Origin: Tanypteryx hageni
Lineage: Eukaryota; Arthropoda; Insecta; Odonata; Petaluridae
Length of the DNA stretch: 64,000 nt
Direction of reading: 5' to 3'
NCBI GenBank assembly: GCA_028673005.1
Contig: CM054120.1
Location: 55,116,057 to 55,180,056, forward strand
Part shown: one piece after another, positions 12,057 to 21,540 of the stretch
Layout: each line of letters begins with the position of its first letter
Position numbering within the stretch: position 1 is the stretch's first letter
The notes under the pieces: generated by a model
Seen by the model: only the letters and a program-made list of their open reading frames with translations
Told to the model about the DNA's origin: nothing
Database searches by the model: none
Translations under genes and position numbers: made by a program

Positions 12057-13397
12057 AATTTACCCTCTATCGCAGTATTCGCGGAATAGAGGTAGGGTTG
12101 AGTACGCAATTATCAACGATAATAGTTTACCCGTGTGAGAAGAATTTTTATAGATGCATTGCAATTTTCTGATTACAAATTATGGGAATGGAAGTTTGCA
12201 AACATCTTCAATTTCTCCGACGTGAAATCGGAGTTGCTTGTATATGATACTTATACTATATATATACATATATATAGACCATCATGTCCAAACAACTGCC
12301 AACTGTCTAAATAGACGAAAAGAGGAAGGCAGGTGAGAAGGTGGGGCCTCGTTAGCCACCACCGCAAGAAGAAATTGAGTTGACCCGTGCAAAGGTCCCC
12401 CAGGTGCTCCGCTCGCAGCGAGGCGTGCGGTTTACCCCTAGGTGGAACCTGGGTTCACTCGGAAAGCCCTAACAGCTCTGGACCACAGCGAATTACGGTA
12501 CTTACTCCCCATGGATGAGTTTTCGAAAACCAGCCAGAGCAACAGAAAGCTAGGGGAATATGTTGGTTAAAAGCCGCAACACATAAGCCAATGATGGATC
12601 GGTTTACTCTGCTGAGCTCCGCTCTGCACGCTCACTTCGCCGACTGACTGACTGGACACTCAAACATATAAAAAAAAATGAGGCAGCAACCAAGGACCTT
12701 TTCAGGGCCACCAATGACGTGCTGGAGTAACGGCACATTTCTGAGCTTCAGAGAGAGCGAAGGTCCTTCGCAAGGCAAACGGCTATAGTTGTGGTGGAGC
12801 TGAATAAGAACAAGAAAGTTAACTCAGTTGGGTCTCCTTTGCTTACAATGGTCAACATCGCAGGTAGAATACAAAATTCAATATTCAGGTACAAGATATG
12901 CAGGTACAAGTTCAATAGAACTGTATCATCCTCAGGTGGTAAGCGAATTATAGGAACCATCTCATGTTGGAAACGGAAAAAAATGATCCAAATATATCAA
13001 TGGAAAAATCTTTCATATACAAACAGGCATATTTTGAAAAGAGTACAGAAATTCTGATAAGAGACAGAAGGGGTCCATCGAATTGTAATTGTTCCCAAGG
13101 TGCAAAAACAATATGGCCATATAGATAGAAATACATTATTCTTTTTCAGATATGAAGGATGGAAATACTCTCGTCCATATGGAGATATTGCACGTAAAAT
13201 GTTGATCAGGATAGTTCACTGAGTAATGTACCCATCATACGACAAACGGGAAACGGAAATGTTGCACAACCTGCAGAGCCTATGCCCATTATCTGACTTT
13301 TTCTAAAGAAGGTTATTTACAAGAATAAGTGAATTCACAGAGAAAAGCGAAATTATGAAGAATAATTTGAAATCTAATTTTCCAGCGTAAGGAAAAG
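12057..13397 (+). repeat. Satellite unit 10 (head A2)
   Basis: Small frame closed, middle q, right part short; very close to unit 8. With unit 9 it forms a dimer between two trimers. Confidence 0.93.
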
Positions 13398-13622
13398 TAT
13401 TAACGCTCTATCGCAGTATTCGCGGAATAGAGGTAGGGTTGAGTACGCAATTATCAACGATAATACTTTACCCGTGTGAGAAGAATTTTTATAGATGCAT
13501 TGCAATTTTCTGATTACAAATTATGGGAATAGAAGTTTGCAAAAATCTTCAATTTCTCCGACGTGAAATCGGAGTTGCTTGTATATGATACTTATACTAT
13601 ATATATACATATATATAGACCA

Positions 13623-13631
13623 CCATGTCAA
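13623..13631 (+). repeat. Target-site duplication, left copy (CCATGTCAA)
   Basis: These nine bases are satellite sequence and recur just after the element at 17741-17749. They include the ATG (13625-13627) that opens ORF1. The identity stops at once on the left (A at 13622 against G at 17740). Confidence 0.92.
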
Positions 13632-14887
13632 GCGTCTTATTTCATAGGGAAAATAACAAGGGAGACCAGACGAAAAGAAAGGACGATATAGCGCCAGCCA
13701 GAGGTAACAAGGATGGTCAGGATGAAGTAGGGCTTGACCCGGCCGGAGATTTTCATATCGATGACGCGGCCATCTTCACAACCGTGGAGAGGGCAAAGAA
13801 AAGACGGCGACGATACGAACCGCATACTTTTACTTCTACGACAAATACCAATAATAGGTACGACCCACTCATAGACGTACCGGGAGATACCCCCAGACCA
13901 AGTCCCAAGGAAAAGAGGCCGCCGGCCATTGTTGTATATGACATAATGAATTATACCGCTTTTGTTAAGTCAATCAGACAAAAGATCGGAAATAATGATT
14001 TTACCATTATAAAGACGAAGGACGGGTCAAGACTTCAACTGACCACTAAGAAGGAGTACGATTGTATTAAACAATACCTAATAGAGGCTGGCGCCCAGAT
14101 GCATACCTGGGCAGGAAAGACAAATACTACTGTCAGGTACCTTATCAAAGGGCTGGATGAGGGGATGGACCTGGGTTTTATCAGAGAAGAGTTATCAGAA
14201 CTAGGTATACCGTGCGTGGCAGTACGCGAACTGGCACCTACGAGAAAAGACTTATACGTCGCAACGATAGAGAAAAACGAAAATTTTAAAATTACGACTA
14301 TGGCAGAAGTAAAAAAAATATGCAGTCACAGGGTACATCTAGAACCGTATAAATACCAGAGGCCGCAGATGTGCTTTCGATGCAATAGGTATGGACACGG
14401 GTCCCAGAACTGCACCGCATCTCCTCGATGCTATAAGTGCGCTGGGGCCCACGAAGGGAGAGACTGCCCTAAAGACAAATCTCAAACCAAGGCCAAATGC
14501 TGTAATTGCGGAGGGGAGCATGTATCTTTTTCTCGTAGGTGTCCAGTCTATTTGAAACACGAAGAGGCGCTCAAATCCAAAGAAAAGAAAAACGACAAAA
14601 CGCACAGAACCATCCAGGTCCCCCCCCCACCGCCATCAGTCTGGACTCTCCCAGGTAAACCTGGCAAAGGGATCGAGGAAAAAGAATTTCCGCCGCTAGA
14701 AGAGAAAAAAACCAAGGAGCAGCCCAATAGGGAAGAGAAAAATTTTAAAAGCGACCCAGATATGAAAACACTAGTCGCGACTATGGCCCAATTTACGGCA
14801 ACTATCCAGCAGCAAATGACGGCCATGATGACGTTAATTCAGACCCTAGTAGCCGCCATAACCGCTCAAAACGGCAATGGACGCTAG
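13625..14887 (+). CDS. LINE ORF1: gag-like nucleic-acid-binding protein with three CCHC zinc knuckles
   Basis: The product has 420 residues. Proteins of this family bind the element RNA, form ribonucleoprotein particles and act as nucleic-acid chaperones. Visible parts: a hydrophilic N-terminus with a basic KKRRRR cluster near residues 58-63 (possible nuclear signal); a region at about 100-245 that resembles the domain preceding the knuckles in Jockey-type gag proteins; then C250-X2-C253-X4-H258-X4-C263, C269-X2-C272-X3-H276-X4-C281 and C292-X2-C295-X3-H299-X6-C306. A proline run lies near 333-338, followed by a charged stretch and a Met/Thr/Gln-rich, possibly coiled C-terminus. The start is unusual. 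The ATG lies in the satellite-derived target duplication in good context (GACCACCATG), with an in-frame TAG nine bases upstream. The next in-frame ATG is residue 108, inside the conserved part. A few native N-terminal residues may therefore be missing. The stop overlaps ORF2. Confidence 0.9.
   Translation: MSSVLFHRENNKGDQTKRKDDIAPARGNKDGQDEVGLDPAGDFHIDDAAIFTTVERAKKRRRRYEPHTFTSTTNTNNRYDPLIDVPGDTPRPSPKEKRPPAIVVYDIMNYTAFVKSIRQKIGNNDFTIIKTKDGSRLQLTTKKEYDCIKQYLIEAGAQMHTWAGKTNTTVRYLIKGLDEGMDLGFIREELSELGIPCVAVRELAPTRKDLYVATIEKNENFKITTMAEVKKICSHRVHLEPYKYQRPQMCFRCNRYGHGSQNCTASPRCYKCAGAHEGRDCPKDKSQTKAKCCNCGGEHVSFSRRCPVYLKHEEALKSKEKKNDKTHRTIQVPPPPPSVWTLPGKPGKGIEEKEFPPLEEKKTKEQPNREEKNFKSDPDMKTLVATMAQFTATIQQQMTAMMTLIQTLVAAITAQNGNGR
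14877..14887 (+). promoter_or_regulatory. ORF1/ORF2 overlap, likely translational coupling site
   Basis: The sequence ATGGACGCTAG contains the ORF2 start codon and, in the other frame, the ORF1 stop. In several insect LINEs ORF2 is made by termination and re-initiation at such an overlap. This is the probable mechanism here, by inference only. Confidence 0.55.
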
Positions 14888-17612
14888 GGTCAATCAAGCG
14901 ACTGCGATCATCATGGCCCACTGGAATGCAAACGGGGCTGTAAGAAATAAGACGCCGGAGCTCATTGAGTTCCTGAGGAAACACTCAGTAAAGATTATTT
15001 TAATACAGGAGACGCACCTTCAACCGAATGAGGATTGGGCTGTTCCTGGTTATGAGATATTTAGGAGGGACCGAGATAATAATACTCGAGGGGGTGGAGT
15101 GGCTATCCTCGCCCGTGAAGGTATTGCATGCGCAAAAATAGACGACAGAAGCTCTGGCCCGATAGAAGCAGTAGGGGTCAGAGCGGATACAACTATGGGA
15201 ACCCTCACCATCATAAGCACTTATATCCCACCAGGGAAAGAATTGCGCATGCAAGACCTAAACGGGCTCCTTAGCATGGACAATGGAGTAATAATAGCGG
15301 GTGACTTTAATGCAACGCATTGGGCGTGGAACTGCAGTAAAGAGAGCAGGCGTGGTAATCTTTTAAAGACATGGGCACGAGATAACCAATTTAGGGTAGT
15401 GGCTCCGAGAACAACGACGCGACCAGGACCAAGGAACACAGGAAGTGTCCTTGACTTTGCACTGGTCAAGAATTTTGATCAACGGACAATATCTAAAACG
15501 ATCCCAGAGCTAACGAGCGACCATTACCCGGTAGTTCTGAGGATCGGAACACAAGTATTGTTTTATCAACAGGACAACCACCGCATGTGCTATGGACTTG
15601 CGGATTGGGCTAATTTTAGGAAAATAATTACGGAGTCACTACCAAGCGATGTGCCCACGATATCCACCAGGGAGGGAATTGATGAAGCGGCAGAATTGTT
15701 GGGGAACGCAATCAATAACGCAGCGGAAAAAGCTATTCCGCGTAGAGCAATGAAATCAAAAGAAAACCTGGAGATCCCTGACGAAATCAAAAATCTTATA
15801 AGCAAAAGAAACTGGGTGAGGCGGCAGTTTAACCATTACGGTACTGCCGACCAAAAGAGGGATCTCCGGGGATTAAACAGAGAAATCAGGGATCAACTGA
15901 GGCGCCTGAGGAGGTACCAATGGTCCATTAGACTAGCAGACCTCAATATAAGCGACAACTCCATATGGAAGTATACGCGTTCCCTAATGGATTCTGCCAG
16001 GAGCGACCCTCTGGTGGAGAGCCCAAGAGGCAAACTTACCACGTCTGTTGACAAAGCCGAATTCCTTGCGTCTCATTTAGAACAGGTTTTCACGCCCAAT
16101 GACGCAACAGAATACACCCCAGACATAAAGATGGAGGAGATAGAGTCCATGCTAAGGGCACAGCACATCGAGGATCAAGCCACTCCGGTGTTCTCCATCA
16201 GAGAATTGGCAGAAGTTATAGCACGCCTACCAAAGGGGAAGGCGACAGGCAAAGACAACATCCCCTACGAACTAATAAAGCGACTGCCAATCTCTGCAGG
16301 AGAATACCTTATCTCGATTCTCAATGCAGTGGTGAGGATAGGACACTACCCTGCCGGCTGGAAGCATGCAAATGTCATATGCATACCCAAGGTAGGAAGG
16401 AAGGTCTTAAAAGCCACTGACTTCAGACCGATATCCCTCCTTTCCTGCCTTGGGAAAGTATGCGAAAAAATTATCTACCCGCATATACTGACACACGCGG
16501 AAGGGCATGGTGTGATCCCCCAAATGCAGTTCGGATTTAAGGCAGGACACTCCACAACACATCAGCTGCAGAGGGTGGTAGATTTTATCACGGACGCCTT
16601 CAACAGGAAGAATGTATCTGTTGGAGTAGCTTTTGATATAAGCAAAGCTTTCGACAAAGTATGGCACTTAGGCCTACTGCAAAAACTTTTTATAGCTAAA
16701 TTCCCCTCTTGGCAGGTGAAATTTATAAAGTCTTATATCAACGACAGGCCATTCACTGTAAAATGGAATGGTGCCGAAAGCTCGACAAGGAGGATAGCAG
16801 CTGGTGTTCCACAAGGGAGTGTCCTAGGGCCATTACTATTTTCTATTTACACGGGTGACATTCCGACGGATGAGGGGGATTGGAACTCCACCATTGCCCT
16901 CTACGCGGACGATTGTGCAATAATTACAAGAAGCTTCCAGCCGGAAATGGCTGTCCGTTACGCCCTGAGGCAAATTGAAAAACTCACTAAGTATTACAAG
17001 AAATGGAGAATTGAGATAAACCCCAAAAAAACCCAAGCAATCCTCTTCCAAAAAAGGGATGCCGATTTGCCGAGACAGCTCTCAATAGAAGGTGTTGAAA
17101 TTCCCTGGGCTAGACATATTAAATACCTTGGCGTAACAATGGACGAGAAACTACGGTTTGACGTCCATGTAAAAAGGGTCAACCTTACAGCAACAGGGAA
17201 GAGAGCCAGACTCTTCCCAATTTTTAAATCAACTGACGTGTCCAGGGAATTAAAAACACACCTATATAAGGCAATGATCAGACCGACACTTATGTACGCT
17301 GCACCGGTGTGGACGGGTTTTCTCATGCAGAAATCCTGGAAAATACTCGAGATCGCGGAGAGAAAGATTTTAAGCCGAATAGGCAGGACATGGGGCAGAA
17401 ATGTTGATGTCCATGAAATGCTAGGGATACCAACGATTAGGGACTTTGCCAAAGATTTGGCTAACAAATACAAACTCGCCCTGGAAAATAAAACGAATGA
17501 CGTTCTCCGCGATCTCGCAATTAACAAAGTGTCGGTCTGGGATAAGTACAAGAGAGCATTGGCATCCACAGGTGAAGAGGATAGGGTCCCTCCTAAAAAG
17601 CGGCGAATATAA
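14877..17612 (+). CDS. LINE ORF2: APE-type endonuclease and reverse transcriptase
   Basis: The product has 911 residues and is the polymerase of target-primed reverse transcription: the endonuclease nicks DNA and the reverse transcriptase copies element RNA from the nick. The endonuclease spans about residues 11-225, with N17/N19 in HWNANG, E45 in IQET, D143 and N145 in GDFNA, D193 in VLDFAL, and D215/H216 in SDHYPV. All the usual catalytic positions are present. The reverse transcriptase lies at about 440-720: KGKATGKDNIP, DFRPISLL, QFGFKAGHST, AFDISKAFDKVW (D587), GVPQGSVLGP (643-652) and YADD (676-679). After it come the Jockey-like HIKYLGVTMD and a segment ending PTLMYAAPVW, then a basic PPKKRRI tail. 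I see no RNase H and no C-terminal zinc motif. The ATG overlaps the end of ORF1 by 11 bases in the +1 frame. There are no internal stops or frameshifts, so it is probably functional. Confidence 0.95.
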   Translation: MDARVNQATAIIMAHWNANGAVRNKTPELIEFLRKHSVKIILIQETHLQPNEDWAVPGYEIFRRDRDNNTRGGGVAILAREGIACAKIDDRSSGPIEAVGVRADTTMGTLTIISTYIPPGKELRMQDLNGLLSMDNGVIIAGDFNATHWAWNCSKESRRGNLLKTWARDNQFRVVAPRTTTRPGPRNTGSVLDFALVKNFDQRTISKTIPELTSDHYPVVLRIGTQVLFYQQDNHRMCYGLADWANFRKIITESLPSDVPTISTREGIDEAAELLGNAINNAAEKAIPRRAMKSKENLEIPDEIKNLISKRNWVRRQFNHYGTADQKRDLRGLNREIRDQLRRLRRYQWSIRLADLNISDNSIWKYTRSLMDSARSDPLVESPRGKLTTSVDKAEFLASHLEQVFTPNDATEYTPDIKMEEIESMLRAQHIEDQATPVFSIRELAEVIARLPKGKATGKDNIPYELIKRLPISAGEYLISILNAVVRIGHYPAGWKHANVICIPKVGRKVLKATDFRPISLLSCLGKVCEKIIYPHILTHAEGHGVIPQMQFGFKAGHSTTHQLQRVVDFITDAFNRKNVSVGVAFDISKAFDKVWHLGLLQKLFIAKFPSWQVKFIKSYINDRPFTVKWNGAESSTRRIAAGVPQGSVLGPLLFSIYTGDIPTDEGDWNSTIALYADDCAIITRSFQPEMAVRYALRQIEKLTKYYKKWRIEINPKKTQAILFQKRDADLPRQLSIEGVEIPWARHIKYLGVTMDEKLRFDVHVKRVNLTATGKRARLFPIFKSTDVSRELKTHLYKAMIRPTLMYAAPVWTGFLMQKSWKILEIAERKILSRIGRTWGRNVDVHEMLGIPTIRDFAKDLANKYKLALENKTNDVLRDLAINKVSVWDKYKRALASTGEEDRVPPKKRRI

Positions 17613-17740
17613 CTTTTATTAACACTGACCATTATGAAACACGGGTGAGGTGCCTGTAATTTAATACCCGACGTTGAGTAAAGCCACATTGGAAGGCAAC
17701 TCAGAAATATTAGATACCACGGGAGGGTATGAGCCACGGG
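17613..17740 (+). other. LINE 3' UTR and 3' end, no poly(A)
   Basis: These 128 bases follow the ORF2 stop. They contain no AATAAA signal and do not end in A's or a simple A-rich repeat. Two exact copies of CCACGGG stand at 17717-17723 and at the very end (17734-17740); a third CACGGG is at 17640-17645. The 3' end of a LINE RNA is where its reverse transcriptase starts, so these repeats may form part of the recognition structure. That role is inferred. Confidence 0.7.
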
Positions 17741-17749
17741 CCATGTCAA
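17741..17749 (+). repeat. Target-site duplication, right copy (CCATGTCAA)
   Basis: This is the second copy of the 9-bp target. It is followed directly by the normal continuation of the unit (ACCAAATGCCAACTG), so no satellite sequence was lost on insertion. Confidence 0.92.
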
Positions 17750-18857
17750 ACCAAATGCCAACTGTCTACATAGACGAAAAGAGGAAGGCAGATGAGAAGG
17801 TGGGGCCTCGTTAGCCACCCCCGCAAGAAGAAATTGAGTTGACCCGTGCAAAGGTCCCCCAGGTGCTCCGCTCGCAGCGAGGCGTGCGGTTTACCCCTGG
17901 GTGGAACCTGAGTTCACTCGGAAAGCCCTAACAGCTCTGGACCACAGCGAATTACGGTACTTCCTCCCCAAGGATGAGTTTTCGAAAACCAGCCAGAGCA
18001 ACAGAAGCTAGGGGAATATGTAGGTTAAAAGCCACTAGACATAAGCCAATGATCGATCGGTTTAATCTGCTGAGCTCCGCTCTGCACGCTCACTTCGCGG
18101 ACTGACTGACTGGACACTCAAACATATAAAAAAAAGAGAAGCAGCAACCAAGGACCTTTTCAGGGCCACCAATGACGTGACTGGAGTAACGGCACCTTTC
18201 AGTGCTACAGTGACAGCGATGGTCCTTCGCAAGGCAAACGGCTATAGTTGGGGTGGAGCTGAATAAGAACAAGAAAGGTAACTCAGTTGGGTCTCCTTTG
18301 CTTACAATGGTCAACATCGCAGGTAGAATACAAAATTCAATATTCAGGTCCAAGATATGCAGGTTCAAGTTCAATAGAACTGTATCAGCCTCAGGTGGTA
18401 AGCGAACTATAGGAACCATCTCATGTTGGAAATGGAAAAAAATGATCCAAATGTATCAAATGGAAAAATCTTTCATATACAAACAGGCATATTTTGAAAA
18501 GAGTACAGAAATTCTGATAAGATACGGAAGGGGTCCATCGAAATGTAATTGTTCCCAAGGTGCAAAAACAATATGGCCATATAGATAGAAATACATTATT
18601 CTTTTTCAGATAGGAAGGATGGAAATACTCTCGTCTATATGGAGATATTGCACGTAAATTGTTGATCAGGATAGTTCACTGAGTATTGTACCCATCATAC
18701 GACAAACGGGAAACGGAAATGTTGCACAACTTGCAGAGCCTATGCCCATTATCTGACTTTTTCTAAAGAAGGTGATTTACAAGAATAAGTGAATTCACAG
18801 AGAAAAGCGAAATTATGAAGAATAATTTGAAATCTAATTTTCCAGCGTAAGGAAAAG

Positions 18858-20199
18858 AATTTACCCTCTATCGCAGTATTCGCGGAATAGAGGTAGGGTT
18901 GAGTACGCAATTATCAACGATAATAGTTTACCCGTGTGAGAAGAATTTTTATAGATGCATTGCAATTTTCTGATTACAAATTATGGGAATGGAAGTTTGC
19001 AAACATCTTCAATTTCTCCGACGTGAAATCGGAGTTGCTTGTATATGATACTTATACTATATATATACATATATATAGACCATCATGTCCAAACAACTGC
19101 CAACTGTCTAAATAGACGAAAAGAGGAAGGCAGGTGAGAAGGTGGGGCCTCGTTAGCCACCACCGCAAGAAGAAATTGAGTTGACCCGTGCAAAGGTCCC
19201 CCAGGTGCTCCGCTCGCAGCGAGGCGTGCGGTTTACCACTAGGTGGAACCTGGGTTCACTCGGAAAGCCCTAACAGCTCTGGACCACAGCGAATTACGGT
19301 ACTTACTCCCCATGGATGAGTTTTCGAAAACCAGCCAGAGCAACAGAAAGCTAGGGGAATATGTTGGTTAAAAGCCGCTACACATAAGCCAATAATGGAT
19401 CGGTTTACTCTGCTGAGCACCGCTCTGCTCGCTCATTTCGCTGACTGACTGACTGGACACTCAAACATATAAAAAAAGAGAGGCAGCAACCAAGGACCTT
19501 TTCAGGGCCACCAATGACGTGACTGGAGTAACGGCACATTTCTGAGCTTCAGAGAGAGCGAAGGTCCTTCGCAAGGCAAACGGCTATAGTTGTGGTGGAG
19601 CTGAATAAGAACAAGAAAGGTAACTCAGTTGGGTCTCCTTTGCTTACAATGGTCAACATCGCAGGTAGAATACAAAATTCAATATTCAGGTCCAAGATAT
19701 GCAGGTTCAAGTTCAATAGAACTGTATCAGCCTCAGGTGGTAAGCGAACTATAGGAACCATCTCATGTTGGAAATGGAAAAAAATGATCCAAATGTATCA
19801 AATGGAAAAATCTTTCATATACAAACAGGCATATTTTGAAAAGAGTACAGAAATTCTGATAAGATACGGAAGGGGTCCATCGAAATGTAATTGTTCCCAA
19901 GGTGCAAAAACAATATGGCCATATAGATAGAAATACATTATTCTTTTTCAGATAGGAAGGATGGAAATACTCTCGTCTATATGGAGATATTGCACGTAAA
20001 TTGTTGATTAGGATAGTTCACTGAGTATTGTACCCATCATACGACAAACGGGAAACGGAAATGTTGCACAACTTGCAGAGCCTATGCCCATTATCTGACT
20101 TTTTCTAAAGAAGGTGATTTACAAGAATAAGTGAATTCACAGAGAAAAGCGAAATTATGAAGAATAATTTGAAATCTAATTTTCCAGCGTAAGGAAAAG
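18858..20199 (+). repeat. Satellite unit 12 (head A2)
   Basis: Small frame closed, middle q, right part long. It resembles unit 7 without the 10-bp deletion. Private change TTTACCACTAGG near 19232. Confidence 0.93.
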
Positions 20200-21540
20200 A
20201 ATTTACCCTCTATCGCAGTATTCGCGGAATAGAGGTAGGGTTGAGTACGCAATTATCAACGATAATAGTTTACCCGTGTGAGAAGAATTTTTATAGATGC
20301 ATTGCAATTTTCTGATTACAAATTATGGGAATGGAAGTTTGCAAACATCTTCAATTTCTCCGACGTGAAATCGGAGTTGCTTGTATATGATACTTATACT
20401 ATATATATACATATATATAGACCATCATGTCCAAACAACTGCCAACTGTCTAAATAGACGAAAAGAGGAAGGCAGGTGAGAAGGTGGGGCCTCGTTAGCC
20501 ACCACCGCAAGAAGAAATTGAGTTGACCCGTGCAAAGGTCCCCCAGGTGCTCCGCTCGCAGCGAGGCGTGCGGTTTACCCCTAGGTGGAACCTGGGTTCA
20601 CTCGGAAAGCCCTAACAGCTCTGGACCACAGCGAATTACGGTACCTACTCCCCATGGATGAGTTTTCGAAAACCAGCCAGAGCAACAGAAAGCTAGGGGA
20701 ATATGTTGGTTAAAAGCCGCTACACATAAGCCAATGATGGATCGGTTTACTCTGCTGAGCTCCGCTCTGCACGCTCACTTCGCCGACTGGCTGACTGGAC
20801 ACTCAAACATATAAAAAAAAATGAGGCAGCAACCAAGGACCTTTTCAGGGCCACCAATGACGTGCTGGAGTAACGGCACATTTCTGAGCTTCAGAGAGAG
20901 CGAAGGTCCTTCGCAAGGCAAACGGCTATAGTTGTGGTGGAGCTGAATAAGAACAAGAAAGTTAACTCAGTTGGGTCTCCTTTGCTTACAATGGTCAACA
21001 TCGCAGGTAGAATACAAAATTCAATATTCAGGTACAAGATATGCAGGTACAAGTTCAATAGAACTGTATCATCCTCAGGTGGTAAGCGAATTATAGGAAC
21101 CATCTCATGTTGGAAACGGAAAAAAATGATCCAAATATATCAATGGAAAAATCTTTCATATACAAACAGGCATATTTTGAAAAGAGTACAGAAATTCTGA
21201 TAAGAGACAGAAGGGGTCCATCGAATTGTAATTGTTCCCAAGGTGCAAAAACAATATGGCCATATAGATAGAAATACATTATTCTTTTTCAGATATGAAG
21301 GATGGAAATACTCTCGTCCATATGGAGATATTGCACGTAAAATGTTGATCAGGATAGTTCACTGAGTAATGTACCCATCATACGACAAACGGGAAACGGA
21401 AATGTTGCACAACCTGCAGAGCCTATGCCCATTATCTGACTTTTTCTAAAGAAGGTTATTTACAAGAATAAGTGAATTCACAGAGAAAAGCGAAATTATG
21501 AAGAATAATTTGAAATCTAATTTTCCAGCGTAAGGAAAAG
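20200..21540 (+). repeat. Satellite unit 13 (head A2)
   Basis: Small frame closed, middle q, right part short; very close to units 8 and 10. Private changes GGTACCTACTCC near 20641 and GACTGGCTGACTGG near 20785. Confidence 0.93.

Larger units (their letters stand above)
1..13631 (+). repeat. 1.34-kb satellite array, left arm (units 1-10 and start of 11)
   Basis: Head-to-tail copies of one unit, phased here on the motif ACGCTCTATCGCAG (last bases vary). Map in unit-1 coordinates: junction head 1-60; hairpin 159-177; TA-rich run 199-220; ATG of a 23-codon frame 228; GC-richer centre 280-480; CTGA run about 585-600; CATATAAAA 608-616; A+T-rich right part to 1335. Codes used for individual units: head A1 (AATTTACG), A2 (AATTTACC), A3 (TATTAACG), A4 (TATTTACG) or B (GAGTTACG, TAGTTACG, TAGTTACT); small frame open or closed by an early stop; middle p (CACCTTTCAGTGCTACAG), q (CACATTTCTGAGCTTCAG) or r (CACATTTCAGAGCTACAG); right part long (ATCAAATGG) or short (ATCAATGG, one base less). 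Differences between copies are mostly single substitutions and small indels. No host gene was seen. Confidence 0.97.
13632..17740 (+). mobile_element. Jockey-clade non-LTR retrotransposon (LINE)
   Basis: About 4.1 kb of sequence is absent from every other unit and carries two uninterrupted ORFs in the order gag-like, then endonuclease/reverse transcriptase. Direct copies of CCATGTCAA flank it, and uninterrupted units (for example 6927-6935) have one copy there, so the target was duplicated cleanly. ORF1 has a CCHC triplet with Jockey-type spacing. ORF2 has an APE endonuclease and a YADD reverse transcriptase, no RNase H, and none of the C-terminal Cys/His motif usual in the R1 clade. There are no LTRs. 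The 3' end has no poly(A) tract, and ORF1 begins with no element-derived 5' UTR, so the copy may be 5' truncated. The exact 5' boundary is ambiguous by a base or two. Intact ORFs and a perfect duplication point to a recent insertion. The clade call rests on motifs, without a phylogeny. Confidence 0.93.
13398..18857 (+). repeat. Satellite unit 11 (head A3), interrupted by the LINE
   Basis: The left part is 13398-13631 and the right part resumes at 17741. Without the insertion and one target copy the unit would be 1342 bp, the normal length. The small frame is split after its second codon. Middle p, right part long. Both parts match unit 6, confirming a simple insertion into one unit. Confidence 0.95.

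Noticed and set aside
13632..17740. LTR retrotransposon or retrovirus-like element, because of the CCHC gag motif.
   Set aside because: There are no LTRs, protease, integrase or RNase H, and the endonuclease is of the APE type that precedes reverse transcriptase in LINEs.
13632..17740. R1-clade site-specific element, because of the overlapping ORFs and the missing poly(A).
   Set aside because: The C-terminus of ORF2 lacks the Cys/His motif usual in R1, and the segment after the reverse transcriptase (HIKYLGVTMD, PTLMYAAPVW) reads like Jockey. A phylogeny would decide.
16994..17851. A 285-codon minus-strand frame across the end of the LINE.
   Set aside because: It is antisense to the reverse transcriptase C-terminus and runs across the insertion junction into the satellite, so it cannot be an ancestral gene.
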